Assembly: GCF_042477335.2 (NCBI RefSeq)
Contig: NC_091246.1
Coordinates: 211,915,501 to 211,979,500 of the forward strand
DNA from: Ovis canadensis
Taxonomy: Eukaryota; Chordata; Mammalia; Artiodactyla; Bovidae
Direction of reading: 5' to 3'
DNA length: 64,000 bases
A program made the translations under genes and the position numbers. Each line of letters opens with the position of its first letter. Within the stretch, counting starts at the first letter, position 1. The notes beneath the pieces are model-generated. The model ran no database searches, was not told the DNA's origin, and saw only the letters and a list, made by a program, of their open reading frames with translations. This document shows positions 23,868 to 34,999 of this stretch, one piece after another.

Positions 23868-24104
23868 GTTGAAGCCTACCAACAGGAAATTCAGGAATGG
23901 TATGGGAGTGCGGGGAGAAATAAATATTGATCACGATGTAATTGGATCCTCCTGTTAACCATTTTAACTATACCCTTACTAAGATTCTCTGTTCTCTGGT
24001 CCCCTTCAACTCTTTCTCCCACTCACCTTGCTAATCCTCAGATTGCTATTAGGAGAGACCCATGTAACCATGTTGATGGACTCAACTGGAGATGTATAGG
24101 TTTT

Positions 24105-24363
24105 TCTCTTTTTATTGAAGTATAATTGGTTTACAGTTTTGTGTTCGTTTCTGCTGTACATTGAAGCGAGTCAGCTATCTGTATACATACATCTTCTTTC
24201 CAACCACCACCCTCCATCCCACCCCTCTAGGCCATCACAGAGCACCAAGCTGAGCTCCTTGTGCTATATAGCAGCTTCCCACTAGCTATTTTAGTATATA
24301 TATGTCAGTGTGATAGTGTATATATGTCAGTGCTACTGTCCCAATTCCTCCCACCCTATAGGT
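24105..24363 (-). repeat. Ruminant L1 3' end (antisense)
   Basis: TTTTTATTGAAGTATAATTGG, TTCTGCTGTACATTGAAGCG and GAGCACCAAGCTGAGCTCC follow the antisense ruminant L1 3' end. Confidence 0.85.
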
Positions 24364-24666
24364 TTTGAACTTGTCCCTAGGTGTGCTTAGCAATCTTCAG
24401 TTGATCCTAGTTGATTCCCATTTTTATTCACAGCAGCAGCTCTTTCAAAATAAAAGCTATCTACCCTTCCTGCTGGCATCCTCATTCTGAAGAGACAACC
24501 TTATCTCCAACCTCAGAGAAAACATGTAGAGGCAATCAGGCAGGAACTTCCCTAAAATCCTCCCCTGTTATACTCAGACTTATTCATCACTTTATCTATC
24601 TTTACCTATCCTTTGTTTGCTTAATCCAACCTTCACGCAACTCCCGTTAAGAATTTGCCCCATGAG

Positions 24667-24876
24667 GGACTTCCCTGATGGCTGAGTGGCTACACTCCGT
24701 GCTCCCAGTGCAGGGAGCCAAGTTCGACCCCTAGTCAGGGAACCAGATCCCACATGCCTCAACTAAGAGTTCTCATGCTGCAGCCAGAAAATCTTGCAAG
24801 CCACAACTAAAGATTGCATATGCCACAACTAAGACCCAATGGGGTCAAATTAATAAATAAGTATTTTTTTTAAAAA
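24667..24876 (+). repeat. CHR-type SINE
   Basis: GGGACTTCCCTGATGGCTG head, TCGACCCCTAGTCAGGGAAC box and CAACTAAGACCCAATGG tail. This differs from Bov-tA after the head and matches the older tRNA-derived CHR SINEs shared by ruminants and whales. Confidence 0.8.
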
Positions 24877-25736
24877 CCTCCTCCACGAATTAGCACTCCA
24901 AGCTTATATCAAGAATATCTGTTTTTCTACTGGCTGCTTCCTCAAGACCTAGAAATAAGGATAAGTCTTCTTGAAACAAATATTTCCTTGCCCATGACCA
25001 CTTAAGTTGCTACTGAATCTTTTTCTTTAATAGACATATTTTATGAAGCCACACTTTATCCATTTTTCACCAACTATTCACTCTGCAATTCATTGAAATG
25101 TGCAACAAACATGTATGGCAACTAAAATCTGATTTATATATTTACTGCTTACCTGATACTCTACTTAAGTAGGCCACTACTAACTTACTTGCCAAGTTCA
25201 GTCCTCACCTTTCTGGTCTCTGTTAGATCTTGTTAGCACACTTCTCCTTATTGGAATCCTCTCCTACAGTAGGCTTAGAAGCACCTCCCTCTTCATGAAC
25301 TTTTCTTACTTCTCTATTCATTTCTTCATAGATTCCTTGGGGAATCCTTTCTTTCCTCCTTCCTTTGAAATGTGGATTATCTTCAGGATCCATCTTCAAT
25401 CTCTCTTCTTCTTGATGTAGCTTCTTTCATGAGTTACATCAAATTCTGTGAATTCAACCATACATGTGATTCCAAAACCTATTTCCATCTCCTAAACCTC
25501 CCCTGAGCCAATTTCTCAGTTGCCTAGTAAACATTTCTATCCATTTGCCCTGTAACACTTCAAACTTAATACATTTAAGACAGAACTTATTAATTCCCCC
25601 ATATCAGGTCCTTCGCTTTTGTGAAATTTCTCCCCAGAAAAGAAGAAAGAGAAGGATTTAGGTAAAATGAGAAAACCAGGAAAGTCTCCAGCACAAGGAA
25701 TAGGAAAGGAGAAGGGGGAATGGTTAGTAAGACAGT
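24877..25736. other. Intergenic, nothing recognised
   Basis: Pyrimidine-rich in places; no supported gene or repeat. Confidence 0.45.
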
Positions 25737-25777
25737 CCACGGGTTGCAAAGAGTCGGACACGACTGAGCGGCTTCAC
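25737..25777 (+). repeat. SINE/BovB 3' terminal fragment
   Basis: A 41-bp piece, GGGTTGCAAAGAGTCGGACA to GAGCGGCTTCAC, of the 3' tail shared by BovB and its SINEs. Confidence 0.75.
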
Positions 25778-25784
25778 AAAGATG

Positions 25785-26165
25785 CTCGTGCCATAATCCC
25801 TAGAACCTGTGAATATGTTACCTTCTGTGGCAAAACAGACTTTGCAGATGGGATTAAGTCAAGGGTCTTGAAATGGGAAGATTATGATGGATTATCTGAG
25901 TAGGTCCAATAAAATCAGAGTGTCCTTATGAGAGGGAGGCAGGACTCTCAGAGTCAGAGAAGGGGATGTGAAGATGGAAGTTGTGAGCCAAGGAATGTGG
26001 GAAGCCTCCAGAAGCTGCAAAAGGCTGGCAAGGGATTTCCCCTAGCATCTCCAAAAGGAATGAAGCCCTGCCAATACCTTGATCTTAGCCATGTGAAAAC
26101 TATTGGAGACTTCTGACCTTCAGACTGAAAGAAAATAAATTTGTGTTGTTTTGTGCTACTAAGCA
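25785..26165 (+). repeat. Old MaLR-type LTR remnant
   Basis: AATCCCTAGAACCTGTGAATATG, TTTGCAGATGGGATTAAGTC, GTCCTTATGAGAGGGAGGC and CTTCTGACCTTCAGACTG in order, with a polyadenylation signal at 26134-26139. Typical of ancient ERVL-MaLR LTRs; exact subfamily open. Confidence 0.65.
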
Positions 26166-26194
26166 GCCCCATGTACATATTCAGACTTATTCAT

Positions 26195-26300
26195 CTGAAT
26201 AAGGAAATTAAAGCCCAAGGAATTTAAATAGCTGGTCTGAGGTCCCACAACTAGTTAGTGATAGAGCTAGAATCCAAGCTCAGGTAGTTTTGGCTAGCCA
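26195..26300 (-). repeat. MIR SINE (antisense)
   Basis: GTCCCACAACTAGTTAGTGATAG and GAATCCAAGCTCAGG match antisense MIR. Confidence 0.75.
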
Positions 26301-26627
26301 CTCTGAGTGTTTAATTGTAACACAAGCCCAGTGGGGCTGTCTGAACTGATGATGGTAACAGGGTGGAGGTTCAAATGCAGACACCAAGAACTGAAGAAGG
26401 AGAGGTTGGAGGTCAAGGGAAATAAAAGCAGGGTGTGGTGGTTCAAGAATGGTCCTGGGCAAATATCTACAATCAGCACTGCTGCCCAGGATTGGCTTAA
26501 GCTCATTCAATGCTCACAGCTCTAGGAGAGATGGTTTTGCTTGCAGCACAAGCCACGGTGGATTTTTGCTTTTCTCTCCATTTGGATCATCCTCAACAAG
26601 CAGTGTGCAAGCTGGGAATATTGGATT

Positions 26628-26700
26628 CCTTCATTCAAGAACCTTAATGAGCACTTTCTTTGTGCTAGAAGATTTGCCTGGTCCCAGAAATGAGAAATGA
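26628..26700 (-). repeat. L2 LINE 3' fragment (antisense)
   Basis: CATTCAAGAACCTTAATGAGC followed by TTTGTGCTAGAAG resembles the antisense L2 terminus. Confidence 0.5.
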
Positions 26701-26924
26701 AATCCTATGTGCTCAGAACCTTCTCTCTACTCCTCTTCTAAAATCTCTAATCCTCTTCCTCTGACTTGCTGCCATATTATTGAATAATAACATTAATTAT
26801 ATTGAACAATATTCAATATAATTATTGAATAATAATAATAATAATTACCATATTATTGCCATCTCTGCTATAGTATAGTTCATTACCATTATTCTACCTG
26901 ACTGTGCAAGCAAAGTTAAATGTG

Positions 26925-27400
26925 AGACTGACTCTTTCAGGAGTTGAGGGCTTAGGGAGACGGGCACTCCTATATACTTCTGGTAGAGTATAATTTGGCA
27001 ATATGCATAAAGTGTTTTGAAATGTTTATGAAGTGCAATACTCAGCAATTCTACTCTAAAGACTTTCTTCTATGAAAATAATCAGATTGACATATGAGGT
27101 TAATCATTTCAATATTATGTATAACAGTGAAAAATTACACATAATCTAAATGTTAACATTAATGGAATAGGTACACACATCTTGGTGAATCCAAAAGATG
27201 GCAATCTATGCAGCCACTAAAAAAATAATGTTTTCAGATGCTATTTGGTGACATAGGGGAATGTTGATGATATCTTGTTAAATATGAAAAGTAGAACCCA
27301 CAACTCTACCAATAGTATGTTAATAGTAGTTAGCTTTGGGTAACATAATTATGGGTTACTCTTATTTTCTTAGCTATAAATACTATTCTATATTTTTAGA
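26925..27400 (+). repeat. L1M-type LINE 3' region
   Basis: GACGGGCACTCCTATATACTTC, ATAATTTGGCAATATGC, GCAATTCTACTCTAAAGAC and TATGCAGCCACTAAAAA follow the sense order of an old L1 3' end. Confidence 0.75.
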
Positions 27401-27479
27401 TTTTTCTACTTGAGTATTTATTGCTTTTATAATCATGGTAAGGATATTTTCCTTTCATTTTCCTTTTGGTTAGTAATAT

Positions 27480-28737
27480 ACACAGTATTTGTAATCTACG
27501 AAAAATATAAAAATTTTTAAAAGACTACCTATATAGCCAACCCCCCACTGAAAGGGATTCCTAAGACTCTATAAATAGTTTAAAAGAACATTAAAGGAAT
27601 ATGTTTATGTGAATTATTCTCTTACTTTCGAGATTCTCGACCATCCCTACTTCATGCCTCAGGAGAAGCCAGCCTCCATGGACTAGATCACTAAAGTCAT
27701 CCTTGCCTATGGTGTCTAGTTGAATTTGACAAATATTAGTAAGAGGTTCTACAAAAGATTAGAGAATAGAAGAGAGAAGATGGGCTATTCATTCTCCCTG
27801 CTATCTAGCACATTGAGCATCTCTGGAACCTAGTAGGTTTGGAAGTTGCTAGGCTACATTTCCTGTGGCCACGGATGCTGTCTTATAGCTGTTTGCCTTG
27901 GCTGTGGCTCTCTCTAGGATCTGGTACCCTCCTTGTCCTCTTGCAGCTTCAGGGCTTGTACCAGTAGGCTTCTTGCTAACTAATCTCTAATAGTATCCCT
28001 TGTTGGGTCTTTTTACTCTGCCCACATCTGCTAGTTGTCCTTACATTGACTCTTTTCAGTTAACCCTATGAGTGTACCATCTGTCTCCTGCCAGGTCCCT
28101 GACTGGTATGGTGTTTCGGGTGAGTATACAACAACTGCAGAAATATAGAGAGGGAGGAATAAGCAGACAGCTGATGTTCAGAGAGCAGGTAGTTGCACAA
28201 TGGCAAGATCATTCCCTGGGAATTGCAATGGAGAGCTCAGTCTGGATACAAAGTGATTTGGTTGGAGACTTTTTCAAGAACAGTGATGGTGTTCTCCAAA
28301 GTCAGGATTCAGGGGGATAAACAGAGAATCGTGGAAGAAGTTATGCTTAACAGCATCCTAAATAAAATCTTTATTGGTAGATCTGCAACTTCTAGTAGAA
28401 AATTTGGAGAGAGAAGATAGATGGCTCCAGTTTAGAGGGACTCATTTAGAAGACTTGTGGATGCGGAGGTACATTTGTGGACACAGTGCCTTGATCTTTT
28501 TCAAAGTTGTTGAATGCATTTGTTTGGACTCAGCACAACACAGCAGAGTATCTTGTCACAACTCTGGTACTGGGCGACCTTGTACTAGGAGTAACTCTCA
28601 GCCTCTGTTTCTTGGTCCTGCTCAAATTGGGTGCCTCTTGCTATACTGACCAGAAATCTAACCCTCAATCCTAGCCAGCACCACTTTTACTTTCTGAACC
28701 AGAATTCGACATTCTGCCCTAGGTTTTGGCTTCCCTG
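27480..28737. other. Intergenic, possibly with unclassified old repeats
   Basis: GGCTGTGGCTCTCTCTAGG near 27899 hints at an old LTR-type element. Several frames overlap at 28072-28649 but none resembles a known protein. Confidence 0.4.
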
Positions 28738-28738
28738 C

Positions 28739-29006
28739 ACAATGGTGACCCACTCCAGTACTCTTGCCTGGAAAATCCCATGGATGGAGGAGCCTGGTGG
28801 GCTGCAGTATATGGGGTCGTGAAGAGTCAGACACAACTGAGTGACTTCACTTTCACTTTTCACTTTCATGCATTGGAGAAGGAAATGGCAACCCACTCCA
28901 GTGTTCTTGCCTGGAGAATCCCAGGGACGGGGGAGCCTGGTGGGCTGCCAAATATGGGGTTGCACAGAGTCGACAGGACTGAAGCAACTTAGCAGCAGCA
29001 GCAGCT
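28739..29006 (+). repeat. Bov-A2 dimeric SINE
   Basis: Both monomers present with the TTTCACTTTTCACTTTC linker at 28850 and a (CAG)n tail at 28992-29005. Confidence 0.95.
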
Positions 29007-29639
29007 CCCACCTCAGGGTTGACAGCCCTTAGGGAATCTCTCCCGCCTCTGGGCAGGTTAGACCAGGTGATAGACACGCCTCTGAGAGCAGACTTCCTCA
29101 AAAGCTGGACTTTGGCCTTGGAGCCTGAGTCCATGGGCAAAGCAGTTTGAGCAATAAAACCTTCCATGTGCACAGTATACTTTCTCTCAGGACTTTCAGC
29201 TCTATTCCATTTGAGTCTGGATTTTTTTCCACCTGGATGAAGGTCAAGAGTCGGGGGGAAAGGCAAGGAAAGAGGCTGGAAAGCTGCCACAGAGCCAGAT
29301 GAAATTACCTGACTTCCCCCAAACTGAATATTATGGAGCAGTGTTTTCTTTTGGTCATAAAGCTGTAGGAATTTACCTACAAATAGGTAAATAACTCCCA
29401 CCCCATCCTGAACCATCCCTCCTCCCCCAGTCTCATCCCCAATTGAAAGGCAATATTGTCCAGAGGTGATTTCCAAGAATTCCATCATGAGATAGGCACA
29501 GGTTCTTAGTCTGTGTGTCTACATAGAAAGCCTTTCCAGTGCCCTCAAATAATGAAGCCTTGGGCAATTGACTCAAGCCAACTGAATTCACAAAAATTGA
29601 CAAATATGACAAAAAGCACTGCTCTAAATTTTGTTTCTT
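29007..29639. other. Intergenic, nothing recognised
   Basis: The minus-strand 211-codon frame at 28853-29488 overlaps the SINE and has no family resemblance; not supported as a gene. Confidence 0.5.
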
Positions 29640-29680
29640 TTAAATCTCATCAATTCTCACAGCAATCCTAAAAGGTACAT

Positions 29681-29898
29681 GTACTAAGATGCTTTGGTCA
29701 TGCCTGGCTCTTTGCGACCCTATGGACTGTAGGCTGTCACGCTCCTCTGTCCATGGGATTCTCCAAGCAAAAATACTGGAGTGGGCTACCATGCCCTCCT
29801 CCGGGGGATCTTCCTGACTCAGGGATCAAACCCATGTCTCTTAAATCTCCTGCATTGGCAAGTGGGTTCTTTTTTTAACTAGCACCACCTGGGAAGCC
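29681..29898 (-). repeat. Bov-tA SINE (antisense)
   Basis: Full length. Flanked by a 13-bp duplication with one mismatch: CTAAAAGGTACAT at 29668-29680 and CTAAAAGATACAT at 29899-29911. Confidence 0.95.
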
Positions 29899-29924
29899 CT
29901 AAAAGATACATAGATTCAATTATT

Positions 29925-30285
29925 TTTTAAAATTTTATTGGATGTATAGTTGATTTGCAATGTTGTGTTAGTTCAGGTGTATAGTAAAGTGATTCAGTTA
30001 TACATATAAATATATTCATTCTTTTTTAGTTTTTTTTTTTTTTTTTTCCTCATATATGTCATCACAGAAGATTGGGTTGAGTTCCCTGGGCTACACTGTA
30101 GGTACTTTTAGGTTATCTATCTTGTACATCGTAGTGTGTGTGTGTATTCCCAAATTCCCAATTTATCCCTCCCCACCCCATTTCCCATTAGATTATGAAA
30201 GTCTGTTTCTGTGTTGTAAAATAAGTTCATTTGTATCTTTATAAAAAAATTAGATTCCACTTATGAGTTATATCATGTATTCTCC
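29925..30285 (-). repeat. Ruminant L1 3' end (antisense)
   Basis: TATAGTTGATTTGCAATGTTG, TTATCCCTCCCCACCCC and GTCTGTTTCTGTGTTGTAAA are the antisense 3' end. Contains a T tract at about 30031-30047. Confidence 0.85.
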
Positions 30286-30420
30286 TTAATACCAGGAAAC
30301 AAGACACATAAAGGTTGAGCAAGTTGCCTGAGATCCCACAGGTAGCAAGTGGCAGAGTCCAGCTTGGAACCCAGGCATGCGGTTCAGCAGCCTGTACACA
30401 ATGTCCTTAACTGAAGCACC

Positions 30421-31701
30421 CGGTTTCAAGGTGCCACTTACTCTAAACATTCATGAAGTGGTGTTTGATCTCACATTTCCTCCCTGAGGCAAACAGATGG
30501 AAATGCAACCTACAGTCAAGATTGCTTGGTGAATATTAAGTACAAACAAATGGGAATTAGATTTTCTTAATGAAGGGTTCTTCAGCTAAGAGTGCTTGAA
30601 ATATATTCTTCCCCCTCGTGAGGAGAGCACCAGCCGAGGAGATGACTAGAATCTGGTGAGGGCACCTCTTTCTTGGTCCTTGGTTGGGATTTACAGGCCT
30701 TGTTCTTGGTCCCCTCCTCATTTTCCGCATGCTGCCCCCCACTGAGAATTTTCTGTTAACACTTTCTTCCCTTAGATATGTTAATGTCATTGTCTTTGTC
30801 ACAGCTTTAAACATGATAATTGCCAGGCTCTGAAGACAGCTATTCTCTAATCTTTTGATTGGAACTTAATCTGAAAGCTCATTAGCCAGCCCTTCCAGAC
30901 TCTGGTTTTGTACTTACTGTCTCTGGCCTCATCCTTTGATTTGCTTTGTTTAACTGATTTTTGAGATGCTTTAATGATGATTCTTATGTATCTTCAAAAT
31001 TCCCTCCTTTCTAAAGTTGGATGTTCTTACTCTTCTTCTAATATCAGCTGAAATGTTCTATGTGAACAATTCACAAACATGTCCCCCACTTGGAAACAGA
31101 CAAGGCAACTAGACCTTTGGTGCATTATTTTATTCTGATTGTTTTGCTCAAAGTTCCCTGATATCACCTGTACAGAGAAGAAAGACATTTTCTTGATGAT
31201 CATAAGGAGAACATGAAGTGATATTTAAAACTCTGGGCCCTTCCATTCTAAACAAAACATAGGAAGAAGCAGTGACTTGTTTCTTGAGCAATCTTGAAGA
31301 GTGGTACATTTTAAAATGGGTACTATGTTGATAAGTTTGTTACAACTGTTTAAAAGATCTTAGGAAAAGAAATCTGAAATAGGTCTTGGTTTTCCACATA
31401 TTTTCTCTACCATTACCCACTACCACATTGAGCCCAAGGACACAAGCTCAAGACGCCAAATCTCTAACTATCTGCTCATAAATTTATGTCAACTACAAAT
31501 CTGTGTTTGCCAAGGGTATTTGCCATCTGCCTTTGCAGAGACTGAACAATGTGCTGCTGTAGCTGTTGACCTTCAACACCCCCTGAGGGAGTTCAGGGTA
31601 GAGTGAGGCACTCTGTGCTCTAGGCAATCTGGTGGAACAGGTCTTTAAGATACTTAGATATTTTCAGGAACCCATCATGATCTCAATCTTTGCATCTCTT
31701 C
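30421..31701. other. Intergenic, nothing recognised
   Basis: No gene or known repeat identified. Confidence 0.45.
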
Positions 31702-31711
31702 TACCTAGAAA

Positions 31712-31933
31712 TACTTTGGCCACCTGATGTGAGGAACACTCATTGAAAAAGACCCTGATGCTGGGAAAGACTGAGAGCAGGAGGAGAAGGAGGTGACAGA
31801 GAATAAGATGGTTGGACAACTCAATGGACATGAGTATGAGCAAACTCTGGGAGATAGCAAAGGACAGGGAAGCCTGGTGTGCTGCAGTCCATGGGGTCAC
31901 ATGAGTTGGACATGACTGAACAACTGAACCACA
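31712..31933 (+). repeat. BovB LINE 3' end
   Basis: 222-bp, 5'-truncated copy of an older, more diverged type. The perfect 10-bp duplication TACCTAGAAA at 31702-31711 and 31934-31943 defines both ends. Confidence 0.95.
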
Positions 31934-31943
31934 TACCTAGAAA

Positions 31944-33523
31944 AGCACTAAATCCCTTCATGATAACATCAGCTTCTCTCTGGTGACTGACTAGCAGAAA
32001 ACCTCTTGTAAAGTAAGCACTTGATTGCCCTGAACTCCCTCTTCACCAAAAACTTATATATTGACCTTTCTCCAGTACCTCTTTGGAGCAGTCTCTCAGA
32101 GCTATCTGAGGTGCTGTCTTCTTGGCTGGAGTCCTCATTTTGCCCCAAATAAAACTTAACTTGCAACTCTCAGGTTGTGCATCTTTTTAGTCAACTTTTT
32201 TGTCATTCATAAGCTGTTCATAAGTCTGAAACAGTTTATATATTCTATCTGACATGAGTCTAGCACTTGACTTTAATCTTTTAAATATGTATAATGTATA
32301 TATAATACACACACACATTACTATATATGATAGCAATACTTAGGAAAAATAACAATGCAAAAGTTAAGTGGAGTATAAAAAATAGTCCCTTTCAGTTCAG
32401 TGTTCTTGATTCAAGTGGTGATACCAATAGATGTTTTACATGAAAGTTTGGTTATTCTGCACAACAAAACTGACATCAAGAGAACAGGTAAAACATTTTG
32501 AGCATCCTCAGTAATTTTTAAATTATTTAGAAAAGATCTATCTGTTTCAATGGTAAAAACTGGCTTTCTTATAAAGTGAAAGTCATGTTTTAAGAGATCA
32601 AGCCACAACAGAGTCTTTGAGGCCTTGGTGCCTCAAGCAAACTTGATGGATTGGCCAACTCTACAGTGGGTAAAATATCAAAAGGGTAAGTCCACAGTCC
32701 ACACCGTTGCACATCCTAAAGATGCATTATTCATAGTGAAACGCTCCACTCTTTTCTACCCTCCTCTTGGCTCCAAGAGTTTTACTGGCCACCCTTGCCT
32801 TCTGTCTTCCAATAGATTTGACCAATGAAATGCATCTGTAGGAGATTATTCCTCCAGCCTCCTTCCTATTACATCTCTGTGTAGGCTACTGTTCATATTT
32901 GATGTTCCTTTTCATATTACATTGCATAGGGGTTGGTACCATCTCCCCATTTTACTAACTCTGAATTGCTGCACCTTCCACTATTGGTTTGCCTAAAGCT
33001 GCCCATGCCTGCAAGTTTTTCTTCTATTTAAGTCTCATCACTTAACCAGTTCAAGTGGGCTATCTGATTCTTCTTAGAACCCTGACTGATACAAATGTTA
33101 AAACTAAAAATACCAAAATTCAGTGGTTTCAGGTGAGATCATCTGTAATAAAATGAGAAGTAATTTTGAAAACTTATTCAGCTATCCAGATGCATACTGA
33201 TTAGGAAATGATATAAGTAGATTTTTCTAATATTAGATTTTTATTTTACTCCAGAAAAGGAGAGACAGAATAATATCAAGACTAGGGGAGAATCTTAGAA
33301 GAGGAGAATGGATTCATTGTTCAACTTAACTATAAGCTAAACAGTGGCTCAAAAATTTGGTTTGGTGGTTTTTTTTTTTTTTTTTTTTTTGGAGAGGGTC
33401 TTAGAATCATTACCTTCAAAGCAAAACTGTGTAAGCTCTCAGAGTTTGAGAATTGGGTAAAAAAAAAAAAAAAAGATTCTGTGGATTACCACTCTTAATT
33501 CTCAAATTTGATGACAAGTATAG
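31944..33523. other. Intergenic with homopolymers and a TA/CA repeat
   Basis: Small AT/AC repeat at about 32288-32330; a run of 22 T at 33369-33390 and 16 A at 33459-33474. CCTGACTGATACAAATG near 33084 may be the end of an old LTR. No gene seen. Confidence 0.45.
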
Positions 33524-33745
33524 ATTCTCATTGGAAAAGACTCTGATACTAGGAGGGATTGGGGGCAGGAGGAAAAGGGGACGACAGAGGATGAGATGGC
33601 TGGATGGCATTACTGACTCGATGGACGTGAGTTTGAGTGAACTCCGGGTGTTGGTGATGGACAGGAAGGCCTGGTATGCTGAGATTCATGGGGTCGCAAA
33701 GAGTCAGACACAACTGAGAGAGTGAACTGAACTGAACTGATAGAT
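33524..33745 (+). repeat. BovB LINE 3' end (first of a tandem pair)
   Basis: Encodes [20 protein letters not shown] and onward to the 3' terminus ACTGAACTGAACTGATAG. Directly followed by another BovB 3' end. Confidence 0.93.
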
Positions 33746-33895
33746 AAAGAGGATGAGATGGTTGGATGGCATCACTGAATCAATGGACATGAGTTTGAGT
33801 AAACTTGGAGTTGATGATGGACAAGGAGGCCTGGCATGCTGCAGTCCATGGGGTCTCAAAGAGTCGGACACAACTGAGCAACTGAACTGAAGTGA
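33746..33895 (+). repeat. BovB LINE 3' end (second of a tandem pair)
   Basis: Starts GAGGATGAGATGGTTGGATGG, is more diverged than the first copy, and ends ACTGAACTGAAGTGATAG. The ATAGAT motif recurs at all three boundaries. Confidence 0.92.
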
Positions 33896-34209
33896 TAGAT
33901 TAAGAAATGAAATAAACAATGCTCTCATCAGTCATCTTTCATCACTTAAAATATCCTTTGAGTATTTCTCTAAGGCACACATGAAATTGATGAGGATCCA
34001 AAACACTTATCAGCCATTCCATTTTCAGGAGTGACACAACCTCACAGAAGAAAGAGTTACTGAAATTCTCACAAAACGAACTATGAAAATTTGTATTAAT
34101 TCCCCTCTTAGCCAAATTCTGCTGATCTTAGTCTTCTTTCCATAAAATGTAACCCCTAGGAGAGGAGAGGTGTTATATTTCTTGTTTACCACTGTATCTT
34201 GATCTGTCC

Positions 34210-34446
34210 AGGTGTTAGAATATCATTGACTAGGTGACTTATAAACAACAGAAATTTATTTCATTTTTCATGGTTCTCAAGGCTGGGAAGTACAAGAACA
34301 AGGTGCCAATAGATTCAGTATCTAGTGAGAATCCACTTCCTGGTTTATAGATTATCATTTCTTGTGTTCTCACATGGTAGGAGGGATGGGAAGATCTTAG
34401 GGATTTATTTTATAAGCAGCCCACCCTCACCTCCTAAATCACCCCT
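34210..34446 (-). repeat. MLT1-like MaLR LTR (antisense)
   Basis: GGTGACTTATAAACAACAGAAATTTATTTC, AAGGTGCCAATAGATTCAG and CTTCCTGGTTTATAGATTATC match an antisense ERVL-MaLR LTR (first phrase continues over 30 bases). Confidence 0.75.
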
Positions 34447-34491
34447 AAATTCAGTCCAGTTGTGAACCACCCTTACTGAATTATTATCACT

Positions 34492-34858
34492 GTGGTGTTG
34501 GAGCAGACACTTGAGAGTCCCTTGGACAGCAAGGAGATACAACCAGTCCATTCTGAAGGCGATCAGCCCTGGGTGTTCTTTGGAAGGACTGATGCTAAAG
34601 CTGAAACTCCAATACATTGACCACCTCATGTGAAGGGTTGACTCATTGGAAAAGACTCTGATGCTGGGAGGGATCGGGGGCAGGAAGAGAAGGGGAGGAC
34701 AGAGGATGAGATGGCTGGATGGCATCACCGACTCGACGGATGTGAGCTTGAGGAACTCTAGGAGTTGGTGATGGACAGGGAGGCCTGACGTGCTGCAATT
34801 CATGGGGTCACAAAGAGTTGGACACGACTGAGCGTGAGCAACTGAATTGAACGGAACT
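34492..34858 (+). repeat. BovB LINE 3' end (first of a second tandem pair)
   Basis: About 370 bp from the FELWCWRR region to the terminus CAACTGAATTGAACGG. Inserted just beyond the MLT1-like LTR. Confidence 0.93.
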
Positions 34859-34999
34859 AAAGGTTGAGATGGTTGGATGGTGTCACTGATTCAATGGACA
34901 TGAGTTTGAGCAAGTTCCAGGAGATGGTGAAGGACAGGGAAGCCTGGTGTGCTGCAGTCCATGGGGTCCCAAAGAGTTGGACATGACTGAGCGACTGAA
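34859..34999 (+). repeat. BovB LINE 3' end (second of a second tandem pair)
   Basis: Starts GGTTGAGATGGTTGGATGG and is older-looking than its upstream neighbour, mirroring the pair at 33524-33895. Confidence 0.92.

Larger units (their letters stand above)
29640..30420 (-). repeat. MIR SINE (antisense), split by two later insertions
   Basis: The left part (to about 29680) and right part (from about 30286) are successive segments of one antisense MIR. Between them lie a Bov-tA and a ruminant L1 end. Confidence 0.65.

Noticed and set aside
28853..29488. 211-codon minus-strand frame
   Set aside because: Its C-terminal part is antisense SINE; the rest resembles nothing known and has no promoter or splice context.
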